Source: Armigeres subalbatus (taxonomy: Eukaryota; Arthropoda; Insecta; Diptera; Culicidae). Taken from it: a stretch of DNA of 64,000 nucleotides. Shown one piece after another: positions 56,079-64,000 of the stretch. The notes beneath the pieces were generated by a model. The model was not told where the DNA came from. It searched no databases and worked only from the letters and a program-made list of their open reading frames with translations. A program made the position numbers and the translations under genes. The first letter of the stretch is position 1; every line of letters begins with the position of its first letter. The stretch is taken from contig NC_085140.1 of NCBI RefSeq assembly GCF_024139115.2, positions 335,731,099 through 335,795,098 on the forward strand, read 5' to 3'.

Positions 56079-59000
56079 ATGGCTCTCACGTCCTACAACT
56101 TCGCGTCGATAAACATCGGAACCATCACGAACCAAACGAAACTGAACGCACTCCGAACCTTCATCAGCAGCCAAAGTCTCGATATCGTGTGTCTGCAGGA
56201 AGTCGAGAACGAACAGCTTTCCTTGCCTGGCTTTGTCGTTTTCGCGAATGTAGACCACACGAGGAGAGGCACAGCTGTTGCGGTGAAGGAGCACATCCAA
56301 GTCACTCACGTGGAGAAGAGTCTGGATAGCCGATTGATCGCACTGCGAGTGCACGACACGACCATCTGCAACATCTACGCTCCCTCTGGCACTGCGCAGC
56401 GAGCGGCCAGAGAAGATTTTTTCAACGGCACGCTGGCGTACTACCTCCGTCACCACACCGCAAACGTCATCCTCGCTGGCGATTTCAACTGCGTACTGCG
56501 TGCATGCGACTCGTCCAGCCCGAACACAAGCCCGTCCCTCAAAACAGCCATCCAACAACTGCAGCTGCATGACGCGTGGGAAAAGCTGTGTCCGCGAGAT
56601 CCCGGGTTCACGTACGTCAGTCGCAACGCACAATCCCGACTGGACCGCATGTACGTAAGTACTGGTCTACGAAATAATCTGCAGTCTGCCTACACCCACG
56701 TCTGTTGCTTCACAGACCACAAAGCGCTAACGGTAAGACTATGTCTCCCCCCACTGGGAAATGAACCCGGACGCGGATTTTGGGCCCTGCGGCCGCATCT
56801 TCTGACGGAAGAAAACGTTGCCGAATTCCATTATAAGTGGCAATATTGGACTCGGCAGCGCAGAAACTACGGGTCGTGGATGGAATGGTGGCTGTCGTAC
56901 GCTAAGCCCAAAATCAAAACGTTTTTCAAGTGGAAATCTCGAGCCGTCTTCGAGGATTTCCACGATGCGCACCAGCGTCTCTATGCGCAACTACGGCTAG
57001 CGTACGACGGGTACTTTCAGCATCCCGAAATGTTGACCACCATAAACCGTCTAAAAGGTGAAATGCTGGCGCTACAAAGAAACTTTTCCCAAGCGTTCAT
57101 GCGTATAAACGAAACGCATCTGGCGGGAGAGCCTATGTCGATCTTCCAGCTGGGGGAAAGACGACGCAAAAAAACAAACATCACGCAGCTGCAAACGGCT
57201 GAAAACCAAATGTTAAATGAACCACAAGCAATCGAAGCAAATCTGCTTGCTTTTTTCTCCAGCCTCTACACGGAAGAAACAGCAGATACCAACGAGGACG
57301 GGTTTGTTTGCGAACGGGTTATTCCACCGGACGACCCACTGAACGAGAGATGCACAGAAGAGATCACGACGGCAGAAATATTATCTGCTATCAAAACAAG
57401 CGCAGCAAAACGATCGCCCGGTGCCGATGGGATCCCGCGAGAGTTCTACCTTCGCATGTTCAACGTAATCCATCGTGAGTTGAACCTGCTTCTCAATGAA
57501 GCACTCGTCGGCAATCTTCCCCATGCCTTCATGGAGGGCATCATCGTGCTGGTGAAGAAGAAAGGTGGAGACAACACGGCCCGAGCGTACCGGCCCATAT
57601 CGCTTCTCAACAGCGACTATAAACTTCTCTCCCGAATTTTGAAAAACCGGCTAGAGCGCGTCATGCAAGCCCACCGTGTTTTGAGCGACGGACAGAAATG
57701 TTCGAACTCAGAGCACAACATCTTTCAAGCCACTCTCGCTCTGAAAGATCGGATCGCCAGTCTCCGTCACCACCGACGCGCCGGTAAGCTCATTAGCTTT
57801 GATCTCGAGAACGCCTTCGATCGGGTGCGCCATTCATTTCTTTTCGACACCATGCGGTCGCTCGGGTTCAACGAGGAACTCATCGCTCTTCTCGCGCAGA
57901 TTGCCAGTCGGTCCACCTCCCGGCTGCTCGTCAATGGACGCCTCTCTCGGTCATTCGAGATTACTCGTTCGGTGCGGCAAGGGGACCCACTGTCTATGCA
58001 TCTCTTCGCTTTATATCTCCACCCTCTCGTATGCCGGCGTGAGCAAGTGTGTGGGGAGGATTTGCTTGTTGCCTACGCCGATGACATCAGCGTAATAGTG
58101 ACGTCACCGTGGCAGATCGAGGCGATGAGAGAAGTTTTTCGTCGTTTTGGTCTTGCCGCCGGCGCGCAATTAAATTTGCGCAAAACCGTTGCGGTGAATG
58201 TAGGATTTGGCGAAGGAGATATTGTTGACACCCAGTGGCTACAAAGTTCTCATGTAGTAAAAATTCTGGGAATTTCCTTTGCCAACTCAATTCGTCTGAT
58301 GACCACCTTAAATTGGAACGCAATAGTGGGGAAGTTGGCGCAACAAATGTGGCTCCAATCCCTGCGCAAACTGACCTTACACCAGAAAGTGATCATGCTA
58401 AATACGTTCGGCACGTCAAAGCTATGGTATCTATCGTCTGTGTTGCCATCTCTCGGTATTCACACGGCGAAGATCACCTCAACGATGGGCACTTTTCTGT
58501 GGAGAGGAATAGCTGCTCGCGTACCATTATTTCAGCTGGCTCGCGATAAGGACCATGGAGGCCTGAGCCTTCAGATTCCGGCTTTAAAAAGCAAAAGCCT
58601 AGCCACAAACAGAGCACTAACTGAGATCGATTCCCATCCTTTCTATAGATCCCTCCTTCTCGCAAATCCCCGCCCAGCAATTTCAATAGATTATCCTGAC
58701 ATTAAAAACATCCTTTCATGCTTATCCCAAGTTCCCCACCAAATCCAACAAAACCCCTCCGCCGATCTGATCCACCGGCACTTCATCCAACAAACGGAGC
58801 CGCCTAAAGTGGAAGCAAACAGTCCAGCGCTCGACTGGCCACGCGCGTGGCGAAATATTTCGGCAAAGCAGCTCACATCGGCTCAGCGATCAAAACTATA
58901 CCTACTAGTCAACGGCAAAATTGAACACCGAAAACTGCTCTTTGTAATGCAACGGGTGGCAGACGAAAACTGTACACACTGCGGAAACCACACAGTAGAA

Positions 59001-59258
59001 ACGCTGCATCATAAGTTTTGTTCCTGTGCTCGTGTCGTCCAGGCGTGGACGGTTTTACAACGAAGGCTAACAAGAACAACGAATGGGTGGAGGCGATTTT
59101 CGTTCGAAGAACTTTCAAAGCCTGTATTGGCTGGTATAGGAAAAAGAATGCGAGTAGAAATACTAAGAATTTTTATCAATTACATCCACTTTGTTAACCA
59201 GTGTAACGATAGGATCGATGTAAATGCATTAGAATTCCACTTAGACCTAGACTTTTGA
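56079..59258 (+). CDS. L1-like ORF2: endonuclease and reverse transcriptase
   Basis: This 1059-residue enzyme would nick genomic DNA and copy the element's RNA onto the nick. An APE-like endonuclease fills about residues 5-225: VCLQEVENEQ holds the catalytic glutamate, then NIYAPSG, AGDFNCVL (D135 N137), SRLDRMYVS and FTDHKALTV (D213 H214). The RT spans about 455-740: RSPGADGIPREFY, AYRPISLLNSDYKLLSRIL (505 on), FDLENAFDRVRHSFLF (catalytic D575), VRQGDPLSMHLFALYL (633 on) and the active site YADD at 666-669. A C-terminal zinc-binding motif, CTHCGNHTVETLHHKFCSC, lies at about 965-983. There is no RNase H domain, which together with these RT blocks favours the L1 clade over I, R1 or Jockey. All catalytic residues that I can place are present and no stop interrupts the frame, so it may be active. 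It is probably translated by reinitiation or a second start after ORF1. Confidence 0.93.
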   Translation: MALTSYNFASINIGTITNQTKLNALRTFISSQSLDIVCLQEVENEQLSLPGFVVFANVDHTRRGTAVAVKEHIQVTHVEKSLDSRLIALRVHDTTICNIYAPSGTAQRAAREDFFNGTLAYYLRHHTANVILAGDFNCVLRACDSSSPNTSPSLKTAIQQLQLHDAWEKLCPRDPGFTYVSRNAQSRLDRMYVSTGLRNNLQSAYTHVCCFTDHKALTVRLCLPPLGNEPGRGFWALRPHLLTEENVAEFHYKWQYWTRQRRNYGSWMEWWLSYAKPKIKTFFKWKSRAVFEDFHDAHQRLYAQLRLAYDGYFQHPEMLTTINRLKGEMLALQRNFSQAFMRINETHLAGEPMSIFQLGERRRKKTNITQLQTAENQMLNEPQAIEANLLAFFSSLYTEETADTNEDGFVCERVIPPDDPLNERCTEEITTAEILSAIKTSAAKRSPGADGIPREFYLRMFNVIHRELNLLLNEALVGNLPHAFMEGIIVLVKKKGGDNTARAYRPISLLNSDYKLLSRILKNRLERVMQAHRVLSDGQKCSNSEHNIFQATLALKDRIASLRHHRRAGKLISFDLENAFDRVRHSFLFDTMRSLGFNEELIALLAQIASRSTSRLLVNGRLSRSFEITRSVRQGDPLSMHLFALYLHPLVCRREQVCGEDLLVAYADDISVIVTSPWQIEAMREVFRRFGLAAGAQLNLRKTVAVNVGFGEGDIVDTQWLQSSHVVKILGISFANSIRLMTTLNWNAIVGKLAQQMWLQSLRKLTLHQKVIMLNTFGTSKLWYLSSVLPSLGIHTAKITSTMGTFLWRGIAARVPLFQLARDKDHGGLSLQIPALKSKSLATNRALTEIDSHPFYRSLLLANPRPAISIDYPDIKNILSCLSQVPHQIQQNPSADLIHRHFIQQTEPPKVEANSPALDWPRAWRNISAKQLTSAQRSKLYLLVNGKIEHRKLLFVMQRVADENCTHCGNHTVETLHHKFCSCARVVQAWTVLQRRLTRTTNGWRRFSFEELSKPVLAGIGKRMRVEILRIFINYIHFVNQCNDRIDVNALEFHLDLDF

Positions 59259-59299
59259 ACTTGTAAATATTTTGTAAACCGTGAACTATTATTAGACTA

Positions 59300-59305
59300 A
59301 ATAAA
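59300..59305 (+). terminator. Polyadenylation signal of the L1-like element
   Basis: aataaa lies 42 bp after the ORF2 stop and about 20 bp before the terminal A-run, the spacing expected for 3'-end formation of the element's RNA. Confidence 0.7.
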
Positions 59306-59326
59306 CTGAATTTTAAACCACAAAAA

Positions 59327-61040
59327 AAATCTTAAAACATCTCATATACATGAACTTGAGACGTAAGTGAAAGACAAATACTCGGAGGGCATGAGTGGGA
59401 TGATACCGCAACTGAGGACATCGTGCAAGCCTCAGTAGATTCGATAGACCATTTGATTCTATCTCCAGAACAATTTGGAGATCTTAGAAAATCTTATATG
59501 CCTGGGTTTGAGACGTTAGTGAAAGACAAATAATCGGAGGACATAATTGGGTTGACACCAAGGCTGAGGACATCGTGGAAGCCTTGTTTTATCCATTAGA
59601 TTTTTTGATTCTAACTCCAGGACATTTGGAGATCTTACAACACTTCATATACCTGGACTGGAGACGTTAGTAAAAGACTAATACTCAGAAGACAGAATTG
59701 GGTTGACATCGTGTATCTGGACATCGTGGCAGCCTTGGTTGATTATGTAGACCATTTGATTCAAACTCCAGGATAATTTGGAGATCTTACAACATCTCAT
59801 ATACCTGAACTTGAGACGCAAGTCAATGACAAATACTCGGAGGGCATGATTGGGATGATACCGCGGCTGGGGGCACCATGGAATCCTTGGTTGATTCATT
59901 ACAAAATTTGATTCAAACTCCAGGACAATTAGGAGATCTTACAACACCTCATATGTCTTGTTTTGAGACGCAAGTGAAAGACAAATACTCAGAGATTATT
60001 ATTGAGTTAATACCACGGCTGAGGACATCATAAAGGCTTTGGTTGATTCGATAGACCATTTGGAGATCTTACAATATCGAATATGCCTGTATTTGAGACG
60101 TTAGTAAAATACCAATACTCAGAAGACAAATTTGGCTTGACATCGGGGCTTGGGACATCGTGGAAGCCTTGTTTGATTATGTAGACCATCTGATTCAAAC
60201 TCCAGGACAATTTGCAGATCTTAAAACATCTCATATACATGGACTTGAGACGCAAGTGAAAGGCAAATACTCGGAGGGCATGAGTGGGATGATACCGCAG
60301 CTGAGGACATCGTGCAAGCCTCAGTAGATTGGGTAGACCATTCGATTCTAACTACAGAACAATTTGGAGATCTAAAACTTCATACATGCAAGAAATAAAG
60401 ACGGATGTGAAAGACAAATAATCGAAGGACATAATTGGGTTGACATCGAGAATGGGGACATCATGGAAGCCTTGGTTGATTCATAGATTATTTGATTCAA
60501 ACTCCAGGACAATTTGGAGATCTTACAACACTTCATATGTCTTGTTTTGAGACGCAAGTGGAAGACAAATCTTCGGAGAACATAATTGAGTTTATACCAC
60601 TGCTTGGGACATCATGAAGGCCTTGGTTGATTCGATAGACCATTTGATTTAAACTTCAGGACAATTTGGAGATCTTACAACTTCATACATGCAAGAATTG
60701 AAGACGGATGTAAAAGACAAATAATCTTAGGACAAAATTGGGTTGACACCGAGGCTGGAGACATCATGGAAGCCTTGGTTGATTCGGTGGACCATTTGAT
60801 TCAAACTTCAAGACAATTTGGAGATATTACAACTCCTCATATGTCTTGTTTTGAGACGCAAGTGAAAGACAAATCCTCGGAGGACATAATTGAGTTGATA
60901 CCACGACTTGGGATATCATGAAGGCTTTGGTTGATTCGGTAGACCATTTGATTCAAACTCCAGGACAATTTGGAGATCTTTTAACATCTGCTGGATTCGG
61001 ATCTTACAATACCTCATGTAAGACGCAAGTGAATGTATAT
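59327..61040 (+). repeat. 152-bp satellite units, right array (after the LINE)
   Basis: About eleven units. The gagatctta core falls at about 59478, 59629, 59781 and 59933, giving steps of 151-152 bp. Units vary by 10-20 percent and by small deletions. Orientation is as at 53486-54870. Confidence 0.9.
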
Positions 61041-61157
61041 GAAAGTATCCTCACTATCAATAAATTAAGTGAAATACTTGAAATTTTAGCAAATATTCTT
61101 TTTAAGTCACATTCGGTTTACGTCCCCCAATAAGTGACGTAAAATGAGGGTTGAGTG
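61041..61157. other. Right terminal region of the 11.8-kb segment
   Basis: Non-satellite sequence leading to gacgtaaaatgagggttgag at the end. The gacgtaaa and cgtcactta motifs mirror those near 49420-49480. Confidence 0.6.
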
Positions 61158-61690
61158 TACGTCTTTTCACACTTCTCACCCATTTGGACGAATAGGTCAT
61201 TCGGCAGAATATGTCACTTGGCTAATTAGGTCATTCGACTTCGCACTTCGCAATCATCATTTCTTACTTCTCTCTGCGGAGTAAGACGTCCCTCTCTATA
61301 CTTCGCTCTTCTCACTTTTCACAGTAAGAAGTGAAGTGAGCACTCACTTCGCACTTCTCACTTTTGACAGTGACAAGTAAGAAATAAGGAGTGAGAAGTG
61401 AAACGTCTCTATTCTCACTTTGCACTAATAATTTCTCACTGTGAAAAGTCAGAAGTACGAGGTAAGTGTCAGACGTCCATTAAACTTTTTCACACTGAGA
61501 AGTGAGAAATGATTAGTGAGAAGCGAGAAGTGAAATGTTTAACTACTCACTAATCATTTCTTACTTCTACTGTGTGGAAAGTGGGAAGAGCAAAGTATGA
61601 AGGGAGACGCCTCTCTTCTCACTCATTATGTATAACTTCTGATTTCTCATTTTTCAAGTGAGAAGTCAAAAATGTGAGAATTGAGACGTC
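61158..61690. repeat. gagaagtgagaa minisatellite, right block
   Basis: Irregular copies of cacttctcac and gtgagaagtgag in both directions, interrupted at 61190-61240 by gtcattcgg-type sequence. Equivalent to 49214-49391. Confidence 0.85.
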
Positions 61691-61891
61691 AAATAACCTA
61701 TCTGGCTGAATAACATATTTGGCCAAATAACATATTCGGCCAAATGACCTCATGGTTTTACTTTATTGGATACAAGAAAGCTGCTGTCTCGCATGCGTGC
61801 CATTTCAGTTCGCACTAGCGTCACAGTCTGAGAAACCGACCAGACACATAAACACGCACACCCACCAGTTCACCACCGTAATGATCGTATA
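61691..61891. other. Spacer with short tandem motif and promoter-like sequence
   Basis: 61700-61755 repeats aataacatattcggccaaat-type units. From 61768 a block starting acaagaaagctgct, with tttcagttcgcactagc at about 61802, resembles the 5' flank of the H4 remnant and could be a decayed histone promoter; this is inference. Confidence 0.4.
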
Positions 61892-61956
61892 ATGATCGGC
61901 CGTGCCAAAGGAGGCAAGGGAATCGGCAAAGGTCACTGGAAGGTGTTGCGCGGCGA
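61892..61956 (+). pseudogene. Histone H4 N-terminal remnant
   Basis: From the ATG at 61892 the reading is MIGRAKGGKGIGKGHWKVLR. This is the start of histone H4 with several substitutions and a four-residue deletion where the family has GGAKR before HRKVLR. The similarity then stops, and the sequence continues into aaaccctcttctttgtataac, a motif also seen after the histone-like blocks at 22420 and 23205. An inverted repeat ttggtcc...ggaccaa lies at 61982-62004. Only about 20 of 103 residues remain, so this is a broken copy. It suggests that histone gene pieces have been carried to this location. Confidence 0.7.
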
Positions 61957-62004
61957 ATCAAACCCTCTTCTTTGTATAACATTGGTCCAGTACAAAGGAC
62001 CAAT

Positions 62005-62328
62005 TTTTTAAATTGTGCCCCTATGCAATTACTGACGACGAGTTTTCTGCAGCAGCCGACGGACGCCATTGTTGGACGAATTTCCACTTTCAATTTGTTG
62101 AACATTTTCGGTAAAACAAATTCTATGTATAATGGTGGTCCTGACAAAAAAGGATCGATGGCTACGGACGTGCTACAGGTGCTGCCACGATCGTCATAGA
62201 TGCCACCGAAGCGAACTAGGACTGCTTCCAGACGATCCACGCTCCATCGGGAATTGCCGTAAAATCTCGAATGAAAATGATGCGCGCACTCAATACACAG
62301 CTCTTCTTATGCACAGAAGCGGTGGGCC
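62005..62328. other. Unassigned DNA after the H4 remnant
   Basis: No feature recognised. The frames 61821-62240 (-), 61972-62199 (+) and 62132-62425 (+) overlap and have no motif. Confidence 0.4.
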
Positions 62329-62331
62329 TAA

Positions 62332-62501
62332 TGGCCCGTTCACATATTCGCTAGTTCTAGTGGACAATGCACTATCCGACAATACTAGCGCGTTATTAGC
62401 ACAATGTAAACAGAAATTGTCCTAGCTAATAAGCGTTTACATTATGCTAATTTCGTGCTAGTATTGTCGGATAGTGTATTGTCTCATATGTAAACGGGCC
62501 A
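62332..62501. mobile_element. 170-bp MITE flanked by TAA
   Basis: The ends TGGCCCGTTCACATAT and, inverted, TGGCCCGTTTACATAT, with taa on both sides (62329-62331, 62502-62504). Much of the interior is also palindromic (caatactagc/gctagtattg). A TTA/TAA target suggests PIF/Harbinger. Confidence 0.8.
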
Positions 62502-62504
62502 TAA

Positions 62505-63338
62505 AGGACTAACTGATCGAATTTGGTTATATATGAGCCACAGAAACTTCTGTCCAACATGTGTGCTGCTCGGGACCTCACATCAATCTGATGTCCGTGT
62601 TGGGGATGCATGAACGGGAATGATTGGTTATGGATTTTTTACCGGACGTGAAAGAATCAAAAATTTTAATAGTTTGATGTTGATCATCAACAATTCTAAC
62701 AGGGGAACGGTTCGACACGTCATCTCATAGCTCCTATTTCCATCCCATCAAAAACAAAGCAATAAAAAAGAATTGGGTTTGTTTCTTATTTTTGTGATCT
62801 GATCAGATCTTCTTGATTTCACGCGTGTTAACAAAAAGAAGTGACGATGACGATGAATATATGTTCAGTGAGATGGAAAACGGAACAGTTCCCCTATAAT
62901 TTGCAAATTGGTGGAAAGTTTGCGAATAAATTGATATATAAATCTTGAAAATCCATCTAAAGATATGGGCGTTATAACCGTTTGAAATCTTACATGATTT
63001 TATGACGGTTCCCAATTTTGAAATTTTCATTTTGCACCATCCCTCTTAGACGTAGTTTACGTCACTGTTATACTTAAGAATTTATGATCCAAACAGTCTT
63101 CCCACGAACATGTGTGATGTACAACTCAAGTACTTTTTCTTGAACATGTGTTGAACACCGAACGCAAATAATCGACGTTCGCATGTACAGCATTGTACGC
63201 TGTACCTGCGAAAACGAACTCGTACAAAAGTACAAAACTGATGTACAAACTTGCGTTCAGATCTGCCTGGCAGAAAAGGGAGCAAAAGAAAGAGCAAAAT
63301 AACAGTCAGGAACGTTCCACGGTGAGTTGGTGGTACAC
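62505..63338. other. Unassigned DNA
   Basis: No gene or repeat end recognised. Frames 62803-63030 (-), 63082-63297 (-) and 63193-63420 (+) have no motif, and the last runs into the MITE. Confidence 0.4.
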
Positions 63339-63340
63339 AG

Positions 63341-63979
63341 CACTCAAAATAATTTTCACTAAGAATCTACTTGAAAACATATGCAGATATTTTCCATGTA
63401 GTTTCGGTTGTAAAAGTTAAATGATTCATTAGTGATGGCACTCATTATTCTTAATTCACTAAAAAATAAAATAAAATTTAAGTGAATTTTAGTTTGGTCA
63501 AGTACTTAAATTTTAAGTGAATTTTCGATAATTTTTTTCCTAGTTTCCCTGTAGATGGAAGCGGACGAGGGCAAAAAAGGAGTAGAAAGTTAATTCACAC
63601 CCAAACAGGTTTTTTTGCAAGTCGTTCTCATAATGCTTCTGCAAAATGTTTCATTAGCGATTGTTAATAAACATTTTTTGCAATTCGTTCTCATAATGCT
63701 TCTGCAAAATGTTTCATTAGCAATTGTTAATAAACATACTTTTCGCTCTGAGAACCCCACTCATATATTTTTCATACATTCATTTTGAGTAGAATTCACT
63801 AGAAGAGTATATAGATATTATTTTCTATGTTTTCTAATGAATTCCACTACATTTCTTATTAAGATGCACTTATGATTTGAGTAAGTTTTATTTGATTCCA
63901 GTAAGGCCGATGAAAGTTTCGAATTTTAAAGTCTACATGACTTTTTATAGTGGAATTAAAGTGACAATTATTTTGAGTG
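63341..63979 (-). mobile_element. CACTCAAAATAATT MITE, copy D
   Basis: The ends CACTCAAAATAATT and AATTATTTTGAGTG have 2-bp flanks ag/ag. In reverse orientation it matches copy B, including the 63-bp internal duplication at about 63616-63740. Confidence 0.85.
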
Positions 63980-64000
63980 AGTGCAAAGCGGATCTCCCAG

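Larger units (their letters stand above)
54871..59326 (+). mobile_element. Full-length L1-like non-LTR retrotransposon
   Basis: The target duplication aaatctta lies at 54863-54870 and 59327-59334. Removing the element and one target copy restores an uninterrupted 152-bp satellite unit. The element has a 128-bp 5' UTR, two open ORFs 9 bp apart, a short 3' UTR with aataaa at 59300-59305 and a short A-run at its end. At 4456 bp with both ORFs open it is the only element in the window that could be autonomous. Clade is judged from the RT motifs as L1-like. Confidence 0.9.
49394..61157. mobile_element. 11.8-kb TA-flanked segment with CACTCAACCCTC inverted ends
   Basis: The left end CACTCAACCCTCTTTTTACG and, inverted, the right end CACTCAACCCTCATTTTACG are flanked by TA (49392-49393, 61158-61159). 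Outside on both sides lies the gagaagtgag minisatellite, as if the segment was inserted into it. The CACTCAACCCTC end with a TA target is like pogo/Tigger-group transposons; this is inference. There is no transposase. The interior is almost wholly tandem arrays plus one L1-like LINE. The orientation of the 152-bp units flips at about 53.4 kb. Confidence 0.65.

Noticed and set aside
56073..56633. 186-residue minus-strand frame opposite ORF2
   Set aside because: It is a shadow of the endonuclease coding region, which has clear catalytic motifs on the plus strand.
49895..61040. CRISPR-like array
   Set aside because: Repeats are 152 bp, diverged and contiguous, without short unique spacers, and the genome is eukaryotic.

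Overview
The window looks like a repeat-dense intergenic or intronic stretch of a culicine mosquito genome, most likely Aedes. The base composition is AT-rich. The content is dominated by SINEs, LINEs and MITEs, including a tRNA-derived SINE that I recognise as Feilai-like, mosquito-type RTE, Jockey and L1-like LINE fragments, and many short inverted-repeat elements. The species call is inference from these families. I see no intact host protein-coding gene, no rRNA gene, no convincing functional tRNA gene and no CRISPR array. Most open frames are chance or repeat-derived.

Layout. Positions 1-4.6 kb hold a SINE with a 22-bp target-site duplication and a nested MITE, an ATCGAT-rich TA-flanked MITE, a LINE reverse-transcriptase fragment split by an hAT-type MITE, and a 656-bp hAT-like foldback element. 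From 4.6 to 7.5 kb there is unassigned, apparently low-copy DNA. From 7.5 to 9.4 kb there is a TIR element with CCCAAGTAAC ends. From 11.4 to 14.5 kb there is a dead transposase-like gene, a Feilai-like SINE, degenerate minisatellites and a LINE tail. From 13.9 to 23.8 kb one minus-strand RTE-like LINE can be followed in four ordered pieces. It is broken by a 541-bp MITE, a 4.4-kb long-TIR element that itself carries three MITEs, an unclassified insertion, and a 2-kb TIR element that contains two copies of a histone mRNA 3'-end stem-loop region.

Two near-identical 2.3-kb CACTAT-ended elements lie at 25.2-27.5 and 46.6-48.9 kb. At 32.8-37.1 kb there are remnants of minus-strand transposase-like or uncharacterised genes, one split by a 5'-truncated RNase H-bearing LINE. 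At 37.3-39.7 kb there is a 23-bp minisatellite of roughly 100 copies. At 42.5-43.5 kb there is a Jockey-type gag/endonuclease fragment.

The most notable region is 49.39-61.16 kb. It is an 11.8-kb segment bounded by CACTCAACCCTC inverted termini and TA dinucleotides, sitting inside a gagaagtgag minisatellite. It is filled with arrays of 152-bp, about 165-bp and 206-bp units. One 152-bp unit is interrupted by a complete L1-like LINE (54871-59326) with both ORFs open: an RRM plus CCHC ORF1 and an endonuclease/RT ORF2 of 1059 residues.

How the parts work together: only the L1-like element has the coding capacity to be autonomous. Its ORF1 would coat the RNA and its ORF2 would nick DNA and reverse-transcribe. 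The SINEs depend on LINE machinery from elsewhere, and the MITEs depend on transposases not encoded here. The last 2 kb hold a histone H4 remnant, a TAA-flanked MITE and a fourth copy of the CACTCAAAATAATT MITE.
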